Positions 54,663-63,322 of a DNA stretch of 64,000 nucleotides are shown in pieces. The translations under genes and the position numbers were made by a program. Every line of letters starts with the position of its first letter. Within the stretch, counting starts at the first letter, position 1. Source of the DNA: Methylomicrobium sp051061015 (GTDB lineage Bacteria; Pseudomonadota; Gammaproteobacteria; Methylococcales; Methylomonadaceae); NCBI GenBank assembly GCA_051061015.1, contig JBPFEG010000056.1, positions 62,001 to 126,000 on the forward strand, written 5' to 3'. A model generated the notes under the pieces. The model had not been told where the DNA came from and did no database searches. It saw only the letters and a program-made list of their open reading frames with translations.

Positions 54663-54692
54663 AAAAAAGGGCTTAGACTTTCGTCTAAACCC
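54663..54692 (-). terminator. Terminator of tRNA-Thr
   Basis: GGGTTTAGAC-GAAA-GTCTAAGCCC on the minus strand (one G-U pair) followed by six T. A standard factor-independent terminator 11 bp after the tRNA 3' end. Confidence 0.92.
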
Positions 54693-54748
54693 TTGTTTTA
54701 TCTGGAGCTGGCGATGGGACTCGAACCCGCGACCGGCTGATTACAAAT
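54690..54748 (-). repeat. attachment-site repeat 3 (inside intact tRNA-Thr), right border of island 3
   Basis: 59 bp identical to repeats 1 and 2; here it is part of a complete tRNA gene and its terminator. The intact tRNA is at the end far from both integrase genes. Confidence 0.95.
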
Positions 54749-54778
54749 CAGCTGCTCTACCAACTGAGCTACGCCAGC
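54703..54778 (-). tRNA. tRNA-Thr (anticodon TGT)
   Basis: 76 nt with encoded CCA. The acceptor stem GCTGGCG/CGCCAGC is perfect, D-arm AGCTCAGTTGG present, anticodon loop TTTGTAA in stem GCTGA/TCAGC gives TGT, T-arm GCGGGTTCGAGTCCC(G). It is the integration target of islands 2 and 3. Confidence 0.96.
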
Positions 54779-54910
54779 GAAGAATTGCGCATTATACAGA
54801 ATAATTTTATTTTGGCCAGTATTTTTTGATCACTCAAGATCAGGCCGAAGGATGCAGGCATCAGCTGTCGAAGTTAAATAATTAAAATCAAATCTTTACC
54901 GGCAACACGA

Positions 54911-57079
54911 TCATTTTGATCTTTTTACGGTGCGACTGTTAACAACCCCATGCCCTCGGCTTGTTCCGGGTAGTCCTGCTTCCTTCCCGGTATATTTGGT
55001 CCTGAAACGTTGTATCTTTTCCGGTGCGATGCCCGTGCCTTTGGGCTGGAAGGAAGGGATCAGGTGGTGTTTGCCGTTGCCGATCAGATCGCTGCGGCCC
55101 ATCTCCTTTAACGCTTCGCGGAGCAGCGGCCAGTTGTTCGGGTCATGGTAGCGCAGGAAGGCTTTGTGCAGGCGGCGCTGTTTGACGCTTTTCGGGATAT
55201 AGATCTTTTCGGCATTGCGGCCGACCTTGTGGAGCGTGTCCAGGCCGGAATGATACATCGCGGTTGCGATCGCCATCGGCGACGGCAGGAAAGCCTGCAC
55301 CTGGTCGGCCCGAAAGCCGTGGCGTTTCAGCCACAGGGCCAGATTCAGCATGTCCTGATCGGTCGTGCCTGGGTGCGCGGCGATGAAATACGGGATCAGG
55401 TATTGTTCCTTGCCGGCTTCCTTCGAATATTTGTCGAACATTTCCTTGAATCGGTCGTAGGTGCCGATGCCGGGCTTCATCATTTTGGAGAGCGGGCCCT
55501 GCTCGGTATGCTCGGGAGCGATTTTCAGATAACCGCCGACATGGTGAGTAACCAGTTCCTTCACGTATTCCGGGGACGTGACCGCAAGATCGTAGCGCAG
55601 ACCCGAGGCGATGAAAATCTTCTTGATGCCGGGCAAGGCGCGCGCCCGCCGGTAAAGCTTGATCAGCGGCGTGTGGTCGGTGTTCAGGTTCGGGCAGATG
55701 CCCGGGAACACGCAGGAGGGCTTCCGGCAGGCCGCTTCGATCTTCGGGTCCTTGCAGGCAAGCCGGTACATATTCGCAGTCGGCCCACCCAGGTCGGAGA
55801 TATGACCGGTAAAGGCTGGGGAAGTGTCGCGGATCGCCTCGATTTCGCGGATGATCGAATCTTCGGACCGGCTCTGGATGATCCGTCCCTCGTGTTCGGT
55901 GATCGAACAGAACGAACAGCCGCCAAAGCAACCGCGCATGATATTGACCGAATGCTGGATCATTTCGAAAGCCGGAATGTTCGCCTTGCCGTAGGTCTTG
56001 TGCGGAAGCCGCGAATAAGGCAGATCGAAAACACCGTCCATTTCTTTCGTGGTCAATGGAATCGCCGGCGGATTGATCCAGACCTGGCGCTGGGCGTGCT
56101 GCTGGATCAACGGGCGCGCATTGCCCGGATTGGTTTCGCCGTGCATCACCCGGGAGGCATGCGCGTACAGCACCGGGTCGTCTTTCACGTCCTCATACGC
56201 CGGCAGCCGGATCACGGTGGTTGCGCGCTGATTTCTGAGCAGGGTCTTATCGAAACGGATCACGTTTTCGCCCGGCGCGGCTTCAGGCGCCTTCGTTTCG
56301 CAGGCCGGCTGCTCCTGATACGGATTTTGCGGCGGTATGATCGCGCCCGGCCTGTCGATCTCGGTCGAGTCCTTGACCGCGTACCCTTCCGGAATGCCCT
56401 TCACGAAATGCACGGTACCGCGAATGCCGGTGATGTCCCCGATCGCTTCGCCATGCGCGAGACGGTGCGCGATTTCGACGATCTGCCGTTCGCCGTTGCC
56501 GTAAACCAGCAAATCGGCCTTCGAATCGAGCAGGACCGATTTTTTGACCGTATCGGACCAGTAATCGTAATGTGCAATCCGGCGCAGGCTCGCTTCGATC
56601 CCGCCGATGATGACCGGCACGTCTTTATAGGCCTCCCGGCAGCGGTGCGAATACACGCTGACCGCGCGGTCGGGCCGCTTGCCGGCCGTGCCGTCGGCAG
56701 TGTAAGCGTCGTTTGAACGGATTTTTTTGTCGGACGTATAACGGTTCACCATCGAATCCATATTGCCGCCGGTCACACCGAAAAACAGATTCGGACGACC
56801 CAGCTTCCGGAAATCATCCGCGCGGGTCCAGCCGGGCTGCGAGATAATACCGACCCTGAACCCCTGCGCTTCGAGTAGACGACCAATCAATGCCATTCCG
56901 AAACTCGGATGATCGATATAGGCATCGCCGGTCACCAGAATGATATCGCAGCTGTCCCAGCCCAAGGTGTCCATTTCCTGCCTGCTCATCGGCAGTTCGG
57001 GAGCCACGCCGAAACGGTGCGCCCAGAATTTACGATACCCGAACAAATAAGGCTCGGTGGGTAAGACAGGATGGGTCAT
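54911..57079 (-). CDS. YgiQ family radical SAM protein
   Basis: 722 residues, full length for YgiQ. Cobalamin-domain-like N-terminus (DIILVTGDAYIDHPSFGMALIGRLLEAQGF), radical SAM cluster CFGGCSFC near residue 385, and the conserved DLGGPTANMY and YLIPYFIAAHPGT segments. A tail with RHHLIPSFQPKGTG-like sequence follows. The reaction is unknown for the family. Its ATG overlaps the stop of the spermidine-synthase-like gene (ATGA), so they form an operon. Confidence 0.95.
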   Translation of the reverse strand: MTHPVLPTEPYLFGYRKFWAHRFGVAPELPMSRQEMDTLGWDSCDIILVTGDAYIDHPSFGMALIGRLLEAQGFRVGIISQPGWTRADDFRKLGRPNLFFGVTGGNMDSMVNRYTSDKKIRSNDAYTADGTAGKRPDRAVSVYSHRCREAYKDVPVIIGGIEASLRRIAHYDYWSDTVKKSVLLDSKADLLVYGNGERQIVEIAHRLAHGEAIGDITGIRGTVHFVKGIPEGYAVKDSTEIDRPGAIIPPQNPYQEQPACETKAPEAAPGENVIRFDKTLLRNQRATTVIRLPAYEDVKDDPVLYAHASRVMHGETNPGNARPLIQQHAQRQVWINPPAIPLTTKEMDGVFDLPYSRLPHKTYGKANIPAFEMIQHSVNIMRGCFGGCSFCSITEHEGRIIQSRSEDSIIREIEAIRDTSPAFTGHISDLGGPTANMYRLACKDPKIEAACRKPSCVFPGICPNLNTDHTPLIKLYRRARALPGIKKIFIASGLRYDLAVTSPEYVKELVTHHVGGYLKIAPEHTEQGPLSKMMKPGIGTYDRFKEMFDKYSKEAGKEQYLIPYFIAAHPGTTDQDMLNLALWLKRHGFRADQVQAFLPSPMAIATAMYHSGLDTLHKVGRNAEKIYIPKSVKQRRLHKAFLRYHDPNNWPLLREALKEMGRSDLIGNGKHHLIPSFQPKGTGIAPEKIQRFRTKYTGKEAGLPGTSRGHGVVNSRTVKRSK

Positions 57080-57903
57080 TTTGTGATTACTCGGTTGATA
57101 ACGCGGGAATTATTGGATCGGGTAAGCGCTTTAAGAAAGCCTGAAAATTCGATACGGTAAACTGACTCGAGCGTTTCCGCCCGGCTGCGCAGCGCCTTCA
57201 GCGAATACAGCGGTGCGCCTTTGTTGAAGGCCAAACCGATGATGTTGTCATAGGCGTTGACTGGCAAAAACAGCACCCGCTCCTGAAAGGCTTCATTCAG
57301 CCAATCGCAGTAAGCGGCGAATAAATTTTTGTCGGTATTCCACAGATTCACGATCAACATGCCGTCATCTTTCAGCAGCATCCGGCAGGCATCGAAAAAC
57401 GCGATATTCGACAGCGACGGTGACATCCCGTCATGATCGAAAATATCGACGAACAAGAGACTGAAATAACCGCGCAAAGTTTCGACGCGGCGGCGCACGT
57501 ATTCGCCGCCGTCGTCCAGGATCACCTTCAGGCGCTTGTCCAGCGGCAATCCGAAATGGCTGCGCGCAACCTTGACCACGTCTTTCCGGTATTCGACCGC
57601 GACTAACCGGCAATTCGGAAAATGATATAATAGATGCCGGGCGAGCGAACCGCCGCCCAAACCGAGTAATAAGCCCTGCTCCGGAGCATCTTTAAACAGC
57701 ATCCAGCTATTCATCGCGCGCAAATAGGCCAGTTCCAGATTTTCCGGTTCATCCATGCGCAGGCTGCTTTGCCTGGCAGAGGAACCGAAGTGCAGCGACC
57801 GGACGCCGTTTTGTTCGACCACTTCAATGACGCCGTCGTCATCGTGGCTTTGATAAATCAGCCGGCCTTTGACTCTGTACATGCCTTTGTTGCAAGTTTC
57901 CAA
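57076..57903 (-). CDS. Spermidine synthase-like methyltransferase-fold protein
   Basis: 275 residues if the TTG at 57903 is used (GGGGAG eight bases upstream); the ATG at 57882 is the alternative. SAM-type Rossmann motif LLLGLGGGSLARHLL near 78-92, VAVEYRKDVVKVAR, and LLFVDIFDHDG near 150. It lacks the full polyamine-binding set of true SpeE that I would expect, so a spermidine-synthase-like protein of unknown substrate is the safe call. Operon with the downstream ygiQ-like gene. Confidence 0.85.
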   Translation of the reverse strand: METCNKGMYRVKGRLIYQSHDDDGVIEVVEQNGVRSLHFGSSARQSSLRMDEPENLELAYLRAMNSWMLFKDAPEQGLLLGLGGGSLARHLLYHFPNCRLVAVEYRKDVVKVARSHFGLPLDKRLKVILDDGGEYVRRRVETLRGYFSLLFVDIFDHDGMSPSLSNIAFFDACRMLLKDDGMLIVNLWNTDKNLFAAYCDWLNEAFQERVLFLPVNAYDNIIGLAFNKGAPLYSLKALRSRAETLESVYRIEFSGFLKALTRSNNSRVINRVITK

Positions 57904-58095
57904 TATACTGTCTCCCCATTATACCCCAAGATGCTTTTTAACCTGTTGAATTTATTGTTTTCATCGGCAAAATACCGGCCGTTCCGCCGCTTGAAAAAAC
58001 GAGCACTGCCCTAATATCCGACAAGCGTAAGCCGGACGAACACGGCCTGTAAAACCGATTTATTACCCTTTCTTTAATCATCCCGAGAGTCGATC

Positions 58096-58479
58096 ATGAA
58101 ACCGTTTCTTTTCCTTGTTTTATTGTCATCCTCATTCGCCGCTATTGCGAACGATCCGAAAAACGAATGGCACAACACCACTCTGTCTGATGCTACGATA
58201 AAAAAAATCCAGGAAGCCCGCTTCGAATATAAAAAATGCGTGGATGCCGAAATCCAGAAACCGGCCTATCAATCCGAGGATGTGCGCACCGGCGCCGAAA
58301 AAGTCGTCAAGCAATGCGAATCGGTACTGGCGAAGATGCGTGATGTCTATGCGGGCGAAAAAGTGCCCGACGCGATCATTGACCGCCATATGAAACAAAT
58401 GCGCCTGCAGACAACTCGAACTGTAATTCAAAATCTGATGTTTGCGGCGGCCGCCCGCGAAGCCGGCCAAAAACCATAA
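58096..58479 (+). CDS. Exported hypothetical protein
   Basis: 127 residues. Signal peptide MKPFLFLVLLSSSFAAIA with cleavage after AIA; the mature part is helical with two Cys (KKCVDAE, VKQCESV) that may form a disulfide. It precedes the DUF2760-Hsp70 pair by 9 bp, so it belongs to that operon. Function is unknown. Confidence 0.75.
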   Translation: MKPFLFLVLLSSSFAAIANDPKNEWHNTTLSDATIKKIQEARFEYKKCVDAEIQKPAYQSEDVRTGAEKVVKQCESVLAKMRDVYAGEKVPDAIIDRHMKQMRLQTTRTVIQNLMFAAAAREAGQKP

Positions 58480-58488
58480 GGAGAATTC

Positions 58489-59160
58489 ATGAACATGCAA
58501 TATGCGATCGACTTATCGCTGAGACCGACCACTTTCGACTTTTGGCATGTCTGCCTGGCAGGCGCCGTGCTCGCTTTGGCGCTGATTCTGATCATTGTGC
58601 TATTGTCGATGCTGATCGGCATGTCGCGCTGCCGGAAGAAGCATGCTGCAGCAGCGACCCCAATCGCTGTAGCGCCACCGGCACCTGCGCCCGAACCGAT
58701 CGTGAAGGTCGTCGAGAAAATCGTCGAGGTCGAAAAAATCGTGCCCGGCCCAGCTCCCGAACCGGTAATTCTGAAAGAATCAACGCCGGATGCGGCCCTG
58801 CAATTGCTCGGACTGTTGCAACAACAGGCGCGTTTCATCGACTTCATCAAAGAAGACCTGTCCGGCTTCAACGATGCGGATATCGGCGTTGCGGCGCGCG
58901 TCGTGCATGAAGGCTGCAACAAGGTAATCAATGAACACTTCACGCTGGCTACCGTCCGCAGCGAACAGGAAGGCAACAAAGTTACGCTGCCGAAAGGCTT
59001 CGACGCGGCCAGCGTGCGGCTGACCGGCAAAGTCACCGGCGAAGCGCCATTTACCGGTACGCTGGTGCACAAAGGCTGGCAGGTGACTCAAATCCGCCTG
59101 CCGAAACTGACGCAGGGCTATAACGCGGCGATCATCGCCCCGGCGGAGGTGGAACTGTGA
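58489..59160 (+). CDS. DUF2760 family membrane protein
   Basis: 223 residues. One membrane helix at about 17-40 (CLAGAVLALALILIIVLLSML), a Pro/Ala linker with EPIVKVVEKIVEVEKIV repeats, then the DUF2760 domain (ALQLLGLLQQQARFIDFIKED, VARVVHEGCNKVI). AAGGAG precedes the ATG. DUF2760 genes usually sit next to Hsp70-like genes, as here, with a GTGA overlap. Confidence 0.92.
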   Translation: MNMQYAIDLSLRPTTFDFWHVCLAGAVLALALILIIVLLSMLIGMSRCRKKHAAAATPIAVAPPAPAPEPIVKVVEKIVEVEKIVPGPAPEPVILKESTPDAALQLLGLLQQQARFIDFIKEDLSGFNDADIGVAARVVHEGCNKVINEHFTLATVRSEQEGNKVTLPKGFDAASVRLTGKVTGEAPFTGTLVHKGWQVTQIRLPKLTQGYNAAIIAPAEVEL

Positions 59161-61019
59161 GCGGGAACAATCATAACTCTGGAACCGAGCCGCGCTTTTC
59201 GGTCGGCATCGACCTCGGCACCACCCATTGCGTGCTGTCCTATGCCGATCTGAGCAAGGTCGAACACGACGATTTTTCGCCGGAAGTGCTCGAGATTCCC
59301 CAACTGGTATCCCCCGGTGCAGTCGAGGACAAGGCGCAGTTGCCTTCGTTCCTGTATCAGGCGCACGAGGCGGAACTGGCCGAAGGCTCGACCGCCCTGC
59401 CCTGGAGCCAAAAACCGGACTATCTGGTCGGCGAAATCGCCCGCACACTCGGCAGCAAGACCCCGATTCGTCTGGTCGCGAGCGCAAAGAGCTGGCTCTG
59501 CCATGCGGGCGTTGACTGTAAATCGCCGATCCTGCCCAACGATGCGCCCGAGGAAGTCGAGCGCGTGTCGGCATTCGACGCGACCACCGCGTATCTGCAG
59601 CACTTGCACGACGCCTGGCGCAATCTCTATCCCGACGCGCCGCTCGAAAAACAGGATCTGGTGATTACCGTCCCGGCGTCGTTCGACCCGGCCGCGCGCG
59701 AACTGACCTTCGAGGCGGCGCGGGCGGTCGGTCTGGGCCAGGCGATCCTGCTTGAGGAACCGCAGGCCGCGCTGTACAGCTGGATCGAGAAAAGTCACGG
59801 CGACTGGCGGGATTATGCCAAAGGAGGCGACGTGATTCTGGTCGTCGATATCGGCGGCGGCACCACCGACCTGTCGCTGATCGCGGTGACCGACCACGAA
59901 GGCAACCTCGAACTGACCCGCGTTGCAGTCGGCGATCATATCCTGCTCGGCGGCGACAACATGGACCTCGCGCTCGCTTATACGGTCAAGGCCAAGCTCG
60001 AAAAGGACGGGCGCCGGCTCGAACCCTGGCAGATTCAGTCTTTGATGCACAGCTGCCGCGACGCGAAGGAAAAAATCTTCAACGACCCCTCGATCGAGCA
60101 ATTGCCGATCGTAGTCGCAAATCGCGGCTCGTCGCTGATTGGCGGCTCTCTGCGCACCGAACTGACACGCGAGGAAGTCAATCAGGTGCTGGTCGAAGGC
60201 TTCATGCCGAAAGTCACGGCGTCTGACCGGCCGATCGCCAGACCGCGCACCGGCCTTCGGACTACCGGTCTGCCGTATGCGCAGGATGCGGCGATTACGC
60301 GCCATCTGGCTGCATTCCTCGCCAAACAGCAGGGCGCAACGAATGATCTGAAAGACATCAACCTGCCCGAACAGGCGACCTTCCTGCATCCGACCGCTGT
60401 ACTGTTCAACGGCGGCGTGCTGAAGGCGCAGCCTCTGGCCGAGCGCCTGATCGAGGTGCTGAATTCCTGGCTGCAGGCGGAAGGCGCGCCCGAAGCGCGG
60501 CTGCTGCCCGGCGCCGATCTGGATCTGGCGGTGGCGCGCGGCGCGTCTTATTATGGGGTGGTCCGCAAGGGTAAAGGCATCCGGATCAAAGGCGGCACCG
60601 CGGCCTCGTATTATGTCGGCGTCGAAAGCGCGATGCCTGCCGTTCCCGGCCTGCCGCCGGAACTGCAAGCCTTGTGCATCGCCCCGTTCGGGATGGAAGA
60701 AGGCACCCGGGAAGAGCTACCGGACGCTGAATTCGGACTGGTGGTAGGCGAGCCGGTGCGCTTCCGTTTCTTCGCCTCAAACTCGCGCCGCGACGACCGG
60801 GTCGGCGACCGCCTGACCTACTGGAGCGAGGAAGAGCTGACCGAACTGGACGAGATCGAAGTGACGCTGACGCCGGAAAATCGCCGCCCCGGCGAAGTGG
60901 TGCCGGTGCATCTTGCCGCGGCGGTCACCGAGGTCGGCACGCTCGAACTGCAGGCGATTTCACAAAAAGACAACGGCCGCTGGAAGATCGAATTTGATGT
61001 CCGGGCCGGCGAAAGCTGA
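59157..61019 (+). CDS. Hsp70 family protein (DnaK-like ATPase)
   Basis: 620 residues starting at GTG overlapping the DUF2760 stop. Actin-like ATPase domain: FSVGIDLGTTHCVLSY, VVDIGGGTTDLSLIAV, LLGGDNMD, and a VLFNGGVLKAQPL segment. The C-terminal beta domain is not a standard peptide-binding SBD. It is the YegD-related Hsp70-like family found next to DUF2760; the partner and role are unknown. Only one Hsp70-like gene is seen here. Confidence 0.92.
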   Translation: MSGNNHNSGTEPRFSVGIDLGTTHCVLSYADLSKVEHDDFSPEVLEIPQLVSPGAVEDKAQLPSFLYQAHEAELAEGSTALPWSQKPDYLVGEIARTLGSKTPIRLVASAKSWLCHAGVDCKSPILPNDAPEEVERVSAFDATTAYLQHLHDAWRNLYPDAPLEKQDLVITVPASFDPAARELTFEAARAVGLGQAILLEEPQAALYSWIEKSHGDWRDYAKGGDVILVVDIGGGTTDLSLIAVTDHEGNLELTRVAVGDHILLGGDNMDLALAYTVKAKLEKDGRRLEPWQIQSLMHSCRDAKEKIFNDPSIEQLPIVVANRGSSLIGGSLRTELTREEVNQVLVEGFMPKVTASDRPIARPRTGLRTTGLPYAQDAAITRHLAAFLAKQQGATNDLKDINLPEQATFLHPTAVLFNGGVLKAQPLAERLIEVLNSWLQAEGAPEARLLPGADLDLAVARGASYYGVVRKGKGIRIKGGTAASYYVGVESAMPAVPGLPPELQALCIAPFGMEEGTREELPDAEFGLVVGEPVRFRFFASNSRRDDRVGDRLTYWSEEELTELDEIEVTLTPENRRPGEVVPVHLAAAVTEVGTLELQAISQKDNGRWKIEFDVRAGES

Positions 61020-61147
61020 GCTATTCAATAAGCGTACGTTGGGTTGTAACGGCAACCTAACGTACAGCATTAAATCCACCGGAAACGAGAATCCTCGCCC
61101 TGTAGCCTACGCAATGCGGGGCTTTTTGAAGGGGATCGATTAACCGA

Positions 61148-61492
61148 ATGCCCTACGATCAATTCCTGCCCATGTACCAACTCTGCTTTTACGTTCCTGA
61201 ATCGCATCTCGAAGCCGTCAAGGAAGCGCTGTTTGCGCAGGGGGCTGGCCGATACAAGGACTATGACCAATGCTGCTGGCAGGTAAAGGGCGAAGGCCAG
61301 TTTCGGCCGCTGGCAGGCAGCCGGCCATATGAGGGAAAACAGGACAGCCTGAAAAGGTTGGCCGAGTATAAGGTCGAAATGATTTGCAAGGAGGAGGCGA
61401 TCAAAGCCGCCGTAAAAGCCCTCCTTGCCGTTCATCCTTATGAAGAGCCCGCTTATCGGGTTTACAAGATTCTGACGGTGAAAGATTTATAA
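61148..61492 (+). CDS. NIF3/YqfO-type small domain protein
   Basis: 114 residues; homologues begin at MYQLCFYVPESHLEAVKEALF, that is the ATG at 61172, but neither start has a strong ribosome binding site. The GAGRYKDYDQCCWQ, GQFRPLAGSRPYEG and LAVHPYEEPAYRVY segments define the YqfO/CutA1-like domain of NIF3 proteins, here free-standing. Function is unknown; metal or nucleotide binding has been suggested for the family. Confidence 0.9.
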   Translation: MPYDQFLPMYQLCFYVPESHLEAVKEALFAQGAGRYKDYDQCCWQVKGEGQFRPLAGSRPYEGKQDSLKRLAEYKVEMICKEEAIKAAVKALLAVHPYEEPAYRVYKILTVKDL

Positions 61493-61521
61493 AATTCGCC
61501 CCCGTCCATCTTCAAATCGGT

Positions 61522-61875
61522 TTATTGCCGATAAGTTTTCAATTCGCCCAACAGCCACTGATTACTGTCCAGTGGATTTTCTCCCTCGCAAAGTACCCGG
61601 TATTTTTTCCCGGTCAGCTCGCTTTTTGTCGCGCTCAGCGCAATAAAATCCTCCGCTGTCGAAATCTCGTCCTTGAAATGGTCGTATTTTTTCCGGATAT
61701 GCTCGGCCGCTTCCCTGCCGCTGTGTAACTCGCCATTTCTCTCGTAGTAACACGGGGTGTTTTCGACAAATTTTATCAGATGCGCTATCTCTCGTTCGGC
61801 ATTTCCTGCCCCATAGCCCCCTATTGCGTAAATCCCTGACAGAAGAAAAATGCTGAGCTGGCTGATACTGCACAT
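61522..61875 (-). CDS. DUF5329 family exported protein
   Basis: 117 residues. A signal-like N-terminus (QLSIFLLSGIYAIGGYGAG) precedes REIAHLIKFVENTPCYYERNGELHSGREAAEHIRKKY and a C-terminal YRVLCEGENPLDSNQWL, the DUF5329 pattern. Probably periplasmic; unknown function. Confidence 0.88.
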   Translation of the reverse strand: MCSISQLSIFLLSGIYAIGGYGAGNAEREIAHLIKFVENTPCYYERNGELHSGREAAEHIRKKYDHFKDEISTAEDFIALSATKSELTGKKYRVLCEGENPLDSNQWLLGELKTYRQ

Positions 61876-61997
61876 GGTCTTTTAAAGAGTGAATTTATAG
61901 TGTAAGAACAAGTCTATCCCTCATTAGTGTGGTTTAGCAAAAAATTGATAACACTATTATCAATAATCTATCCCTTCAAATAGCTAGGGGTAAAATT

Positions 61998-62993
61998 ATG
62001 TCTTCAAATATTACTATTCTTAAATGGCTCTTCGCCCTGGTGCTGATCTTTGGCGGCTTCGTTGTGCATAAGATCTGCGGCGTTTTAGCCTCCGATTTGG
62101 CAAACAAGGAGTATGCCTGGCTGTTAAAGCTGGTTTCGGAGTTCGGACTGTTCACCTCGGTTGTGATTTCGGTCGGCTTTTTCCATCACTGGATCATCGC
62201 CACCGAGCAACGTCGGGAAACCGAGCATATGTTTCAGAAGGTGCTGACCAAATATATCGACGGTACCGTAATCAACGCGACTAAACGCGGTTTTGTCGGG
62301 ATCACGAACAAGGAGCTCGATTTTTCCGAGATCATGCACGGGCTCTATCACGGCGATTATGTCTATTGGCTGATAACCTTCGATCCCCGCTACAAGCATC
62401 ACTGCCGCGAGCTCGAACATGCAATTCGCAAAGGCGTGCATTTCAGGATGATGATCTTGAAGGATTGTCCGATTTCAGAGCTCTGCGCCAGCGAGATCAT
62501 CGACTATGGCGTGGATGAATTTCGGCAATACAATCGTTTATTCTTATCTTCGCTCGAAGACATCGCCGGGCGTATCAATGGTCGCACCGAAGGCTCATTA
62601 GGCGTTTTCGTCTATGACACCCTGCCGAGTATTCCGCTCTTCATCATTCTGCGCAATGCGCCGAAAATGATGGAAATCTATAACAGCTTTTATCTCTCGG
62701 AACCGGTCGGCAGAATGCCGTACCTGCACTGGCAGTCCGAATTAAAATCAAAAACGGAGTATTCTTTCGAGTCGTCTAACTGGAACATGCCGGACCTGTT
62801 TGAGGATTATTTTCAAAGGCGCTGGCGTACAGAGTGCAAAAAACTTCGATTAGCCGAAAAGAACGATTCTTCCTATGAAGACTTTCTCTACGCTCCGGCT
62901 ATAGCAAAGAAAAAATGCACACAGCTCAGAGGCAGCGCTGTGAGACCTTTAACCCGATCGAACGATAGCCCTTCCGACTCGACCGTCGCCTGA
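61998..62993 (+). CDS. Membrane-anchored hypothetical protein
   Basis: 331 residues. Two N-terminal membrane helices (about 8-30 and 43-66) are followed by a cytoplasmic domain with DYVYWLITFDPRYKHHCRELEHAIRKGVHFRMMILK and a DLFEDYFQRRWRTEC end, which recalls phospholipase-D-like folds without an HKD motif. AGGGG precedes the ATG. No family is certain. Confidence 0.72.
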   Translation: MSSNITILKWLFALVLIFGGFVVHKICGVLASDLANKEYAWLLKLVSEFGLFTSVVISVGFFHHWIIATEQRRETEHMFQKVLTKYIDGTVINATKRGFVGITNKELDFSEIMHGLYHGDYVYWLITFDPRYKHHCRELEHAIRKGVHFRMMILKDCPISELCASEIIDYGVDEFRQYNRLFLSSLEDIAGRINGRTEGSLGVFVYDTLPSIPLFIILRNAPKMMEIYNSFYLSEPVGRMPYLHWQSELKSKTEYSFESSNWNMPDLFEDYFQRRWRTECKKLRLAEKNDSSYEDFLYAPAIAKKKCTQLRGSAVRPLTRSNDSPSDSTVA

Positions 62994-63088
62994 TTCTGGT
63001 AGTACAGCCGTATTACATTCCAGTAGCTGAACTTTTAACCGGCCCTCCTGATCGCATAATAAACCGTAGAATCAGGAGGAATAGAATT

Positions 63089-63322
63089 ATGCCGTACCGA
63101 ACCCTGAGTGAACTGCCCGAGAGCGTGCGGGAGCACCTGCCGAAGCATGCGTGTGAAATCTACATGAAAGCGTTCAATAGCGCTTGGGAACAATACGACC
63201 GGCCCGAGGAACGACGGGGCGATGCTTCGCGTGAGGAGACCGCCCATAAGGTCGCTTGGGCGGCAGTGAAAAAGGATTATCAGAAAGATCAGCATACTGG
63301 CGACTGGAAGAAGAAAAACTGA
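63089..63322 (+). CDS. ChaB family protein
   Basis: 77 residues with the ChaB core: LPESVREHLPKHACEIYMKAFNSAWEQY and HKVAWAAVKKDY. AGGAGG sits seven bases before the ATG. ChaB is a small soluble protein linked to cation transport regulation in E. coli; role here is unknown and no chaA is adjacent. Confidence 0.93.
   Translation: MPYRTLSELPESVREHLPKHACEIYMKAFNSAWEQYDRPEERRGDASREETAHKVAWAAVKKDYQKDQHTGDWKKKN

Larger units (their letters stand above)
44629..54689 (+). mobile_element. Island 3: integrative defence island in tRNA-Thr
   Basis: It is bounded by att repeats 2 and 3. It has its own integrase next to the left repeat and a 20-bp island-specific repeat at both ends (44749-44768, 54637-54656). 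Contents: integrase, AlpA, primase-helicase, a candidate origin, two unknown genes and the HNH-exonuclease-Sel1 fusion. About 10.1 kb; the intact tRNA-Thr is at the right end. Confidence 0.9.

Noticed and set aside
55145..56716. Long plus-strand frame of 523 codons
   Set aside because: It lies antisense to the ygiQ-like gene, has shadow-type composition and no ribosome binding site.
59118..60668. Long minus-strand frame of 516 codons
   Set aside because: Antisense shadow of the Hsp70-like gene, caused by high GC at third positions.
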